DNA from: Heteroscillospira sp050943935
GTDB lineage: Bacteria; Bacillota; Clostridia; Oscillospirales; Oscillospiraceae
Direction: 5' to 3'
Assembly: GCA_050943935.1 (NCBI GenBank)
Contig: JBMNQC010000003.1
Span: 147,802-211,801, forward strand
Length of the DNA stretch: 64,000 nucleotides
Position numbers and translations under genes: made by a program. Below are positions 36,201-43,898 of this stretch, piece after piece (positions within the stretch are counted from its first letter, which is position 1; every line of letters starts with the position of its first letter). The notes below the pieces were generated by a model. That model saw nothing but the letters and a program-made list of their open reading frames with translations, had not been told where the DNA came from and searched no databases.

Positions 36201-36575
36201 GTAGCAGTAAGCCACGAAATCCAGAAAGATATAGAGGTTCTCCAGACACAACGCCGCCTGCTCATTAGTGATCTTCTTTCCCGTGTGAGCGGCGTTGTTG
36301 CCAAGCTGACGGATAAGCTTCATCCGCCGCCAGATGTCCTGACCAACAATATCCCGAAAATCCTCGTTGTCCATCAGGCTGACCAGCCGGTCGTCGTAGG
36401 GCAGCACCAGAGAGCCGTCCACGGAATACATCCATTTGACGGCAAACTCCATGGCCCGGCGGCAGTTCAGCACGCAGGCCGACGGGTCAATATGCAGGAT
36501 TCGCTCCGCCGACACAGCCACATCTGCAAAAGGGGAAAACTGCGAATCGGAGAGGAGGAAGTCGAAGTTGGTCAT
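33291..36575 (-). CDS. HsdR-like helicase-nuclease, no partner subunits
   Basis: 1094 aa. An N-terminal DUF4145-like domain (about 15-130) and a short coiled segment (about 150-190) come first. A PD-(D/E)xK-type nuclease core follows (GYADYVLYDD then AVIEAKRT), then a superfamily-2 helicase with ATGSGKT, CDEAH and LTATP, and a long C-terminal region. This is the layout of type I restriction R subunits. No hsdM or hsdS is nearby, so it is either an orphan motor or a remnant of a lost type I system. att-like repeats lie on both sides (33239, 37080). Confidence 0.85.
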   Translation of the reverse strand: MTNFDFLLSDSQFSPFADVAVSAERILHIDPSACVLNCRRAMEFAVKWMYSVDGSLVLPYDDRLVSLMDNEDFRDIVGQDIWRRMKLIRQLGNNAAHTGKKITNEQAALCLENLYIFLDFVAYCYGTDYTEGKFDPSMLTEQPAVPAPSPVQEVDLAALMAENAALKEELTARREAQQQTYVPKPLDLSEYQTRKIYIDAMLLDAGWIEGRDWLNEVELPGMPNKSEVGYADYVLYDDAHRPLAVIEAKRTCKDVSVGRQQAKLYADLLEKKYHRRPVVFLTNGFEARIDDGQYPERKVAAIYSKRDLEKLYNLRTMRTSLKTVTVDKNIAGRYYQEGAIKAVCDSFDRKNRRKALLVMATGSGKTRTVIALCDVLLQHGWVKNILFLADRNSLVTQAKRSFVNLLPDLSVTNLCEEKDNFSAHCVFSTYQTMMNCIDAARDEQGKLFTCGHFDLVICDEAHRSIYNKYRDIFNYFDAPLVGLTATPKDEIDKNTYEVFELESGVPTYGYELAQAVKDGFLVDFLSVETKLKFIEQGIVYDELSDEDKAAYEETFAQNGEMPEAIGSAALNEWIFNEDTIREVLHVLMSNGLRVDYGEKIGKTIIFAKNHTHAEKIFEVFNKEYPHLNGYAKVIDNYLNYAQSAIDEFSDPKKLPQIAISVDMLDTGIDVPEVLNLVFFKKVMSKAKFWQMIGRGTRLCEGLMDGEDKNKFYIFDFCGNFEFFRMNKGRATANQMALQGAIFSLKAQIAFKLQDLAYQTPELIAFRKTLVEDMVRKVRELNKENFAVRQHLKYVELYAEPKNYMALNYEDTLLIKEELALLITPDEDDPKAMRFDALMYGIELAYLAGKSYTRARSDLMKKVRGIAGVANIPEIMAQAELLDKLLHTSYLADAGINEFEYIRENLRDLVKYIPIPTVRYDTNFDDEILSVEWKESELENDDLKNYKAKAEFYVRQHQDNLVIAKLRSNVPLTQTDVSALEQILWSEVGTKHDYEAEYGQKPLGEFVREIVGLDMNAAKAAFSEYLNDVNLDSRQIYFVNQIVEYIVHNGLMKDLSVLQESPFTDKGSVVEIFTDLSVWMGIRKIIDQVNANAVA

Positions 36576-36713
36576 TTTAATCGCTCCTTTGCAGTCAGGT
36601 CTATCTGTTCACAGCCGCATTGGTTCGTCGCCGCTAAAGTTGGGACAATTCCCTCTTAATGGAACTGCCAGCGCAAGACGACTTATACAATACAAGAATT
36701 GTTATTGATAAAC

Positions 36714-37016
36714 TCAATTATTATTTTCTGCTTTTTCATGAATTCTCATTTCAAAAATGCGATTATAAACATCATTCGCTATGCAAATCATATCTTCTGT
36801 TGCGTCGAAATACAAGCCATAATCAAAATCAAATTTTTGCCACTCTATATTTTCTTGTACCCTGCTAGTTAATGTTTTTGTGCCCTTGAGCGATACTGGA
36901 TAACGCATGGCCTCACTTAGAGGAGTTTTTCCGTCTGTAAGATTTAGTATTATTTTATAGTACTCAAATACTGTGATTATATCTTTACCATACGGCTGCC
37001 TTGGTGGCGCAAAGGC
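36714..37016 (-). pseudogene. 5'-truncated remnant, family unknown
   Basis: The frame is open from 37016 to 36714. It reads PYGKDIITVFEYYKIILNL, then LTSRVQENIEWQKFDFDYGL and more, with the first ATG only at 36908. The composition is protein-like and no ribosome binding site precedes that ATG, so it looks like the 3' part of a larger gene. I do not recognise it. Confidence 0.45.
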
Positions 37017-37079
37017 CTACCGTTAGTTAATTATAGGCTATTTCGACAGGAAATTCAATGAAAGTATTTAAACCAAGGG

Positions 37080-37149
37080 CTCAAATCCTGCACCGCAATA
37101 AACACGGAATAAGAAAAAACCTCTGAAATCATCGATTTCAGAGGTTTTT
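37080..37149. repeat. att-like repeat, copy B, with terminator hairpin
   Basis: A tRNA-3'-end-like stretch (37080-37113) is followed by a 16-bp hairpin AAAAACCTCTGAAATC / GATTTCAGAGGTTTTT (37115-37149). The same pair of parts recurs at 58968-59038. On the minus strand the hairpin sits just past the tRNA-Pro fragment, so it may be that gene's original terminator. Confidence 0.7.
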
Positions 37150-37150
37150 G

Positions 37151-37194
37151 GGTCCGAGTGACAGAATTCGAACCTGCGGCATCCTGCTCCCAAA
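37151..37194 (-). other. tRNA-Pro 3' fragment: left attachment site of the island
   Basis: 44 nt matching 60437-60480 of tRNA-Pro(TGG) with one mismatch (37165). It covers the 3' side of the anticodon loop, the variable and T arms and the acceptor strand, but the rest of a tRNA is absent. It has the same orientation as the intact gene. This is the direct repeat left by integration into a tRNA 3' end. Confidence 0.85.
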
Positions 37195-37457
37195 CTTATC
37201 GGGAACACTTTTTCTACTTGTTTGTAGCGGTTTTTAGTTCTTTTCGCTCGGTTCTGGTTACTCTTTGGCACTCTCCAAATGGGCTGTTTCCGGGTGTTCC
37301 GGGGCTGTCTGTGGTAATCTATGTGGTCAAAAACGCTTCCCGCCCGGTTCCCGGTGAACTTTCACCGGTGCCGGACGGGAAGCGTTTCTCGTTTCAGGTC
37401 GTCTGCATTGTAACTCTGAGCAGGCGGTTATGCAAGTGGTTTCTGCTGAGTGAGCAG

Positions 37458-37491
37458 TTCAAATCCTGCGCAGCAATAAACAAGGAAATAA
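37458..37491 (+). repeat. att-like repeat, copy C
   Basis: TTCAAATCCTGCGCAGCAAT followed by AAACAAGGAAATAA. It resembles copies A, B and D. Copies C and D bracket 21.5 kb holding the DISARM and retron genes. Confidence 0.6.
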
Positions 37492-37570
37492 AGCGATTTT
37501 TTCTCTCTGCTATGGTACCGTAAGCATCCACTTTTCCGGAAACTAAAAATCGTGCGAATCTATCATTTTC

Positions 37571-37599
37571 TTGCTTTTTCTGACTGAATGTGCTATCAT
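37571..37599 (+). promoter_or_regulatory. Promoter of the XRE-DISARM operon
   Basis: TTGCTT (37571-37576), 17-nt spacer, TATCAT (37594-37599). The leader of about 105 nt contains a terminator hairpin before the first gene. Confidence 0.5.
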
Positions 37600-37656
37600 A
37601 GCAAACAACGCTGTCAGTGTTGTAATAGGCCTTGGCAGTATGGCTATATAAACCCG

Positions 37657-37684
37657 ATGCTCTGCCAGGCGGCAGAGCATTTTT
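37657..37684 (+). terminator. Leader terminator / possible attenuator
   Basis: ATGCTCTGCC / GGCAGAGCAT (10 bp, AGGC loop) then T5, between the promoter at 37571 and the XRE gene. An upstream ACGCTG/CAGTGT hairpin is also possible. Read-through would be needed for operon expression. Confidence 0.6.
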
Positions 37685-37711
37685 CGTATATCGGTATGGA
37701 GGAGATATTTT

Positions 37712-37921
37712 ATGGCTGTTAGTTATAAAAAGCTCTGGAAGCTGCTCATCGACAAGGATATGAAGAAGAAGGACCTGTGTGCAAAAGCCGGCATCAGCCC
37801 GGCGTCCGTCACCAAAATGGGCCGCAACGGCCATGTCACTACCGAGATTCTCCTGAAGATCTGTACGGCACTGGATTGTGGTGTTGAGGATATCATGGAG
37901 ATTGTGCCGGAAGAAAAATAA
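37712..37921 (+). CDS. XRE-family helix-turn-helix regulator
   Basis: 69-aa Cro/C1-type protein that is almost only the HTH domain (KKDLCAKAGISPASVTKMGR, then TEILLKICTALDCGVEDIME). GGAGG precedes the ATG. It lies 60 nt before the methyltransferase gene on the same strand, so it probably controls the defence operon. Confidence 0.9.
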   Translation: MAVSYKKLWKLLIDKDMKKKDLCAKAGISPASVTKMGRNGHVTTEILLKICTALDCGVEDIMEIVPEEK

Positions 37922-37981
37922 AGTCCGTTTTGAAGTACATATTGTAGGACACTTCTATTATAAAAGTTGCGGAGTAAGACG

Positions 37982-39256
37982 ATGCCCAAATATCTTGATT
38001 TGTTTGCTGGTGCAGGAGGCTTATCAGAAGGATTTACCCGCGCTGGCTATGAGCCGGTTGCTCATGTAGAAATGGATGTAGCTGCGTGTTACACCTTGAA
38101 AACGCGTGCTGCATACCATTGGCTAAAGAAACAGAGAAAACTGGAAATATATGATCAGTATCTGAACAGGAAACTGTCCCGTGAAGAGTTTTATCAGTCT
38201 GTTCCCAAAGCCGTATTGGATTCTGTTCTGAATTATGAAATTTCGAAAGACAATCTTGAAGATATTTTTTCGGAAATCGATGGTTTTCTGAACGGCGAAA
38301 AACTTGACCTGATTGTCGGCGGACCTCCTTGCCAGGCATATTCCATTGCAGGCCGGTCCCGGTCAGAAAACCGTATGGTTGGAGATAAGCGGAATTATCT
38401 GTATCAGCTTTATGCTGAATTTCTTAAAAGATATGAACCTGATTATTTTGTGTTTGAAAATGTTGTAGGTTTGTTGTCTGCAAAGGATGAAGACGGGACA
38501 TTACATCTTTCCAATATGCAGGCTCTTTTCAAAGATTACGGATATTCTACCGAACTTCAGATTTTGAACGCATCTGATTATGGTGTGCTCCAAAACCGAA
38601 AGCGTATTATCTTAATCGGAAAACGCGGTAACCACAAAGATTTTTATCCCAATATTCAAATTATTAAAGACAAGCATAAAGTTGGAGAACTGTTTTGCGA
38701 TTTGCCCTCTATTCAAGCTGGAGAAGGTATGATTGCCCCGGTTAAAACATTACCGTATTCAGGAAAGTATTTGTATAACTCCGGAATAAAAGAATATGAC
38801 GGTGAGCCTGTAACTTACCATCAGGCGAGACCGAATACCGAGCAGGATCTTGAAATCTATCGTATTGTTGTCGATACCTGGAACAAAAAAAAGGAAAGAG
38901 TGTCTTATACCGACCTGCCCGAACGGCTTCGAACCCATAACAACACGAAGAGCTTTCTTGATCGTTTCAAGGTTGTAGCGGGAAATCTGCCCTACGCACA
39001 GACGGTTGTGGCACACATTAGTCGCGATGGACATTATTACATTCATCCCGATATCAAACAAAACAGATCGTTAACCCCAAGAGAAGCTGCAAGAATCCAG
39101 ACTTTCCCCGATAATTACTATTTCGAGTCCGTAACAGGAAAGCCGTCGCGCACATTGGCTTATAAGCAAATTGGAAATGCGGTTCCTGTTTGTTTGGCAT
39201 ACAGTGTAGCCATGGCACTGCTGGATCGTTTTACGAAGGGTGATAACAATGGCTGA
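37982..39256 (+). CDS. drmMII: DNA (cytosine-5) methyltransferase, DrmMII-like
   Basis: 424 aa. C5-methyltransferase motifs in order: I DLFAGAGGLSEGF, IV GGPPCQAYS with catalytic Cys117, VI FENVVGL, VIII QNRKRIILIG and X YKQIGNAVP. The long insert between motifs I and IV (about 30-110) is like that of DISARM methyltransferases. It marks host DNA as self for the system. The start at 37982 (ATG) is preferred over an upstream TTG. Its stop overlaps the next gene by 8 nt. Confidence 0.88.
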   Translation: MPKYLDLFAGAGGLSEGFTRAGYEPVAHVEMDVAACYTLKTRAAYHWLKKQRKLEIYDQYLNRKLSREEFYQSVPKAVLDSVLNYEISKDNLEDIFSEIDGFLNGEKLDLIVGGPPCQAYSIAGRSRSENRMVGDKRNYLYQLYAEFLKRYEPDYFVFENVVGLLSAKDEDGTLHLSNMQALFKDYGYSTELQILNASDYGVLQNRKRIILIGKRGNHKDFYPNIQIIKDKHKVGELFCDLPSIQAGEGMIAPVKTLPYSGKYLYNSGIKEYDGEPVTYHQARPNTEQDLEIYRIVVDTWNKKKERVSYTDLPERLRTHNNTKSFLDRFKVVAGNLPYAQTVVAHISRDGHYYIHPDIKQNRSLTPREAARIQTFPDNYYFESVTGKPSRTLAYKQIGNAVPVCLAYSVAMALLDRFTKGDNNG

Positions 39257-41288
39257 TAATCAGACAATGGCGAGTTTCTATCAGAACTTTATGGAAGAAG
39301 TTTTGTTTGCAGCAGATAAGGAGACCAGTAGTTGGACAACCGAAGATTTCCTTACATCTGTCATGCTTGAGTACCTGGAAGAAGCAGGTGAAGTTACCGA
39401 CCCGGTTATCTGTCCGTTCCGAGGCAGAGGCTTGCAGATGAATGCGTATGCTTTTTCTGAAGGCTGCGAGAATATCGACATTTTTGTGAGTCTCTATTCC
39501 GATAACGAGGTGCCGAGGTCTGTTTCTCAGACAGATATAGATGCGTCTATTAAACGAGCTATCGAATTATATCACAGGGCGATCAACGACCTTTACACTG
39601 CATTCGAAAAAGACAACGATACATACGAGTTTGCGATTTCCGTTTTCCAGAACAAAAGCAACATCAAAACTGTCCGAATTTGTGCGTTGACAAATGGTTT
39701 GGTAAAGCCTATTCCGTTTAAAAATATCACCATTGGTAATGCAGAAATTTTCTTTAATGTCTGGGATATTGATCGGTTGTATCGGTGTGTGTCTTCCGGT
39801 AAAATGCGTGAAACCATTGAAATCGATTTTGAGGAAAAGTTCAACACAACGATTCCCTGCATTGAAAACAGTACCAGTGATAAGTACAGTGTTTATCTTG
39901 CTATTATCAGTGGCGAATTACTTGCCTCTCTTTATGATGAGTTTCGCGACAGACTCCTTGAAAAGAATGTGCGTTCCTTCCTGCAGGTAAAAGGCGGCGT
40001 CAACAAAGGTATCCGTGATACATTGCGTGATGAGCCGGATATGTTTCTTGCGTACAACAACGGCATTTCAGTGACCGCAGAAAGCGTAGAGATCGTCCGG
40101 GATGAAAATGGCAAGCCGTCTATCAAGCGGATCCGGGATATGCAGATCGTCAACGGTGGACAAACAACAGCATCCATTTTCAACGCACGCAATGATAAAA
40201 AAATTGCTGCAGATCTATCCAAAGTGTTTGTGCAGATGAAACTTTCTGTTATTCATTCTGCAGAGGCTATGGATGAAATCGTGCCTCGGATTTCTACTTT
40301 TGCCAATACGCAGAACAAAATCCAAGTCGCTGATTTCTCTGCAAATGATCCATTCCACAGACGCATTGAAGAATTGTCCAGAACGATTTGGGCACCTGCA
40401 CAAAGTGGTATGAAGCCGCAGAACTGGTTCTATGAGCGTGCCCGTGGCCAATACGCTGATATGCTTTCCAGAGAATCTACACCCAAGCGGAAGAAGGAGT
40501 ACAAAGAGACACATCCGCTGTTTACCAAGACCGATTTAGCAAAATATGAAAACACTTGGGATCAGCTGCCTTATCAGGTGAGCGAAGGCGCACAGAAAAA
40601 TTTCCGCAAGTTTATGCTTAGGCTCAAAGACTATAAAAACTTTGTGCCGGATGAAGCCTATTATCACAATTTGATTGCCAAGGCAATTCTTTTCCGCCAG
40701 GCAGAAAAGCTTGTTCAAAAGCAGCAATACGGTGGGTATCGCGCCAATATTGTAACATATACACTGGCATACTTGTCTTTCAAGGCGGCACAGAGAATCG
40801 ATCTGGAGCGAATTTGGAAAGAGCAGTTGCTTACACCGGCACTCGAATGGGAAATCGTTGAGGTATCCAAGTTTGTGCAGAAGTTGATTGTCAACCCTCC
40901 CGGAGGCGCCAATGTTGGTGAATGGTGTAAGAAGGAAAAGTGTTGGCAGTCTATCCGGGAGTATGAGTACACACTTAGTGATGCCTTCCAGGGTGAACTG
41001 ATTTCTGTTGCGAGACCTACAGGTGGACCTCAACCCGCAACTGGAAGTATTGCGTCGCTCACCGAGGAAGATCAGAAACTGATTGATGAGGTTGCAGCTG
41101 TTCCGGCTGAAACTTGGTTTGCGTTGTCCAGATGGGCAAAGGAAACGAAGAACTTCCAGCCATGGAAGAGAAGTCTGCTCTTCTCTGTGGGTGGCGTTGT
41201 TGGCAGAGGCCAAAAGCCCAGTATCAAGCAGGCTACACACGCAATGAGCGCATATAAGGAAGCCTTGGAAAAAGGATTCAGTATCTGA
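39249..41288 (+). CDS. AIPR-domain protein (abortive-infection-type)
   Basis: 679 aa. The central part matches the AIPR family: VRSFLQVKGGVNKGIRDTL, AYNNGISVTAESVE, MQIVNGGQTTASIF and ISTFANTQNKIQVADF. AIPR proteins recur in phage-resistance loci; their biochemical role is not known to me. The ATG overlaps the methyltransferase stop by 8 nt, so it is coupled to it. It is not a standard DISARM component and may be an added effector. Confidence 0.88.
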   Translation: MADNQTMASFYQNFMEEVLFAADKETSSWTTEDFLTSVMLEYLEEAGEVTDPVICPFRGRGLQMNAYAFSEGCENIDIFVSLYSDNEVPRSVSQTDIDASIKRAIELYHRAINDLYTAFEKDNDTYEFAISVFQNKSNIKTVRICALTNGLVKPIPFKNITIGNAEIFFNVWDIDRLYRCVSSGKMRETIEIDFEEKFNTTIPCIENSTSDKYSVYLAIISGELLASLYDEFRDRLLEKNVRSFLQVKGGVNKGIRDTLRDEPDMFLAYNNGISVTAESVEIVRDENGKPSIKRIRDMQIVNGGQTTASIFNARNDKKIAADLSKVFVQMKLSVIHSAEAMDEIVPRISTFANTQNKIQVADFSANDPFHRRIEELSRTIWAPAQSGMKPQNWFYERARGQYADMLSRESTPKRKKEYKETHPLFTKTDLAKYENTWDQLPYQVSEGAQKNFRKFMLRLKDYKNFVPDEAYYHNLIAKAILFRQAEKLVQKQQYGGYRANIVTYTLAYLSFKAAQRIDLERIWKEQLLTPALEWEIVEVSKFVQKLIVNPPGGANVGEWCKKEKCWQSIREYEYTLSDAFQGELISVARPTGGPQPATGSIASLTEEDQKLIDEVAAVPAETWFALSRWAKETKNFQPWKRSLLFSVGGVVGRGQKPSIKQATHAMSAYKEALEKGFSI

Positions 41289-41308
41289 ATGAATAAGGAG
41301 GGATCACC

Positions 41309-43888
41309 ATGTTGGAATGGCAGGAGTATGTATCACAATTGCTTTCAACCAAAAGCAGTTTTGACGGGATTACTCTGTCTTTTGGAAACAATGGCGATAC
41401 AGTCGGAGTCCCTCCTATTATCAAATCCAGTATCCTCATGCTGGACTGTATGCAGAAACACCAGGGCAAGTTTAATATTATGGTGTTCCCGGAGAGAATT
41501 CAGTCGATCTTTATCTTTACTCTCGTAAAACTTCTGCACAATATATCTGAAGGAAAGATTGACAGCAATTACGACCCAGATGCGTTTGCTCCCGGCGAAA
41601 AGCTCCGTTTTAAAGGTGCTGTTGCAGAGTACTTGGGCACTGAAGAACGTGATGGCAAAAAATGCATGGTGTTGCGGTTTTCCAATATGAAAACAAGTGC
41701 CCCCATGGAATATTTTCCGATGTTTCAGAAAACCAACGCCCAAAGGCTCAGCAAATATGAAGCGTTCGCTGCTGCAAAAAAACAAGCAAATGCACAGATT
41801 GCTTTGAGGAAGCCAGAAGAACAATATCTGCAACTCTTGGCTGACCATAAAACTCACATGGATAGTTCCATTGTAAACATGACTTCCATCATTAACACAA
41901 AGGAATTGATCGCCGATTGCAAGTTGTGTGGTCAGAATATCAAAGAAGCTATTCTTGTTGGACAGGCTGATTACGAAGGCAATGTGAGAAATATCGGTGC
42001 AGGACAGCTGGGCGGAACGCCGGCGATTGTCCTTGCTGCAGATTTGTATGCTATTTCTGCAATGGCAGAACGAGGGCATCCTATTCAGTCCATTATTATT
42101 GATGGTTCCAACGCAAATGCACTGTTGTCTCAAATGGATGCGCTGGATTCACTTATGCGGCTTGGTGTGCCGATTACCTGTGTCACTGATGTTGTAAACT
42201 CCTTTGATCTGCAAATTTTTCAGGACCGCGGTTTTAATCTGTGGCGCTGGGACGAAACCAGTCTTACAGAAAAGCTTTATGATGCGGTTCCGTTGTCTTC
42301 TGATCGCAAAACAAAGAATTGTGCAAAGCGGAAGGTTAATTATCTCTCGGCTGATGGCAACGAAATCAGCACCGCTATAAAACTGTTGTACATGCATAGA
42401 AAAGAATCTCAAACTTCATCTGCACAGATGATGAAGCTTTTTGACAAGCTTTTTTCGCTCGCTTTCGCATCCCTGTGGGAGACAGTTCCCATTGGTACAG
42501 TACAACTTGCGCAGGTCAGGACAGCACTTGTTGAGTGCAGTGTCGTCTTGGAAAAGGAAAAAATATTCCTGTCAGAAAAGGCAATTGAAGATTACACGGT
42601 CATTATAGAATGCCTGAAAAAGGTGCATACCACGGGATACGTATTCCAGAAGCACGAAATGCTGACAGATATTCTCAGGACAAACCACCCAAGGACCGTT
42701 GCGCTCGTGGTGCCAGAACGATGTGATAAAACGAGGGTTCAGACATATTGGCAACACTGGTGCGTAGAGAATCGACTGTTAACAGATATTCAGATATACT
42801 ATCCAGCAGAGTATTATCTGCTTCCTTGTGATCAATTCACTACAACAATTGTTGTTGGATGGCTGAAGCGAGCCATTATGAGAAAAATTCTCTTCAGTTT
42901 CAACACGCAATCATACTCGGTTCTGCTGTATGACTATGAAAAACGATGGAGGAACTATACTACATCCAAGTGGAATGCTGCGTTGGACAGTTCTCACAAC
43001 CGCAAAACGATTGAAAAGTCTTTTACAACAGATTTGCTGCAGGTATCCACCGGTCGTTTCGTTCAGCAGGCATCTGCGCCCAACGAAGCGCTTCAGGAAG
43101 ATGAGTTTGCAGAAATTGAATTGGTTCTCCGCGAAAACAAATACCGCCAGTACATAGCAAGTGGCGGGCAGAAAGCTGAGAATGAAACAACTGAGGCAAT
43201 TCCTGTAAACTTTGTTGGTGGATATCTTTCTTTCTACAGGACAGGCCATAAAGTGATTTCTGCCAGTAACATCATTGAACATGATGCAGACAAAATCGAG
43301 ACCAGACTGCCCAATGAATTGAAAATGGGTGATTTCGTAGTTGTTCGTGAGTCCGACCATGATCTGGTCAGAGAAATGGCAGATGTTATGCTGGCACACT
43401 CCGGGAAAGCCAATCTGCGTGAACTTTCCGCGAAATGGAAAGAAGCGCTCGAAATCGAAACGTTGTTTTATTCAACAGACGAGATCTACGAGCATCTCCA
43501 AAAAGTTGGGTGCACCCGAGGATACCAGGCTGTTCGCTCCTGGATCACGGACGAGGGTATGATTGCGCCTCAAAGCAAACAAGACCTTGAGCACATTGCA
43601 GTAGCTACCGGTAGTGGTGTGCTGAAAGAAATGCTTGATGAGGTGTATGAGGCCGCACAGACTGTCAAAACTGCGCATACACAGGCAGGTCGGATTTTGT
43701 CTCAAAAGCTGAGGGAGCGGGTTGTTGCCGCACTGAAAGACTACAGAGATATCGACCCATTCAATATTTGGGATCCTATTGAAATGCAGATAGAAGATGT
43801 TGGCTTGGTACGCATTTTGAAGATTATTGATATTGGTTCGCCTGTGATCGTTGATATCACCGATACCAATCGCCTTATTGACGAGTAA
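41309..43888 (+). CDS. drmE: DrmE-like large protein of DISARM class 2
   Basis: 859 aa, no enzymatic motif that I recognise. Size, position before drmA and general pattern (N-terminal KFNIMVFPERIQSIFIFTLV; Rossmann-like SIIIDGSNANALLSQMDALD in the middle) agree with DrmE, the class-2 DISARM protein of unknown function. AAGGAGGGATC precedes the ATG. The assignment depends on the neighbours and needs a profile search. Confidence 0.65.
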   Translation: MLEWQEYVSQLLSTKSSFDGITLSFGNNGDTVGVPPIIKSSILMLDCMQKHQGKFNIMVFPERIQSIFIFTLVKLLHNISEGKIDSNYDPDAFAPGEKLRFKGAVAEYLGTEERDGKKCMVLRFSNMKTSAPMEYFPMFQKTNAQRLSKYEAFAAAKKQANAQIALRKPEEQYLQLLADHKTHMDSSIVNMTSIINTKELIADCKLCGQNIKEAILVGQADYEGNVRNIGAGQLGGTPAIVLAADLYAISAMAERGHPIQSIIIDGSNANALLSQMDALDSLMRLGVPITCVTDVVNSFDLQIFQDRGFNLWRWDETSLTEKLYDAVPLSSDRKTKNCAKRKVNYLSADGNEISTAIKLLYMHRKESQTSSAQMMKLFDKLFSLAFASLWETVPIGTVQLAQVRTALVECSVVLEKEKIFLSEKAIEDYTVIIECLKKVHTTGYVFQKHEMLTDILRTNHPRTVALVVPERCDKTRVQTYWQHWCVENRLLTDIQIYYPAEYYLLPCDQFTTTIVVGWLKRAIMRKILFSFNTQSYSVLLYDYEKRWRNYTTSKWNAALDSSHNRKTIEKSFTTDLLQVSTGRFVQQASAPNEALQEDEFAEIELVLRENKYRQYIASGGQKAENETTEAIPVNFVGGYLSFYRTGHKVISASNIIEHDADKIETRLPNELKMGDFVVVRESDHDLVREMADVMLAHSGKANLRELSAKWKEALEIETLFYSTDEIYEHLQKVGCTRGYQAVRSWITDEGMIAPQSKQDLEHIAVATGSGVLKEMLDEVYEAAQTVKTAHTQAGRILSQKLRERVVAALKDYRDIDPFNIWDPIEMQIEDVGLVRILKIIDIGSPVIVDITDTNRLIDE

Positions 43889-43898
43889 GGAGACATAT

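Noticed and set aside
33918..36659. 913-codon ORF antisense to the HsdR-like gene
   Set aside because: Repeats of His, Gln and Val without domain pattern; the minus strand carries clear helicase and nuclease motifs.
37068..37271. 67-aa minus ORF across the tRNA-Pro fragment
   Set aside because: Translated tRNA sequence (GAGCRRFEFCHSD-type peptide), a well-known artefact; the same at 60321-60578.
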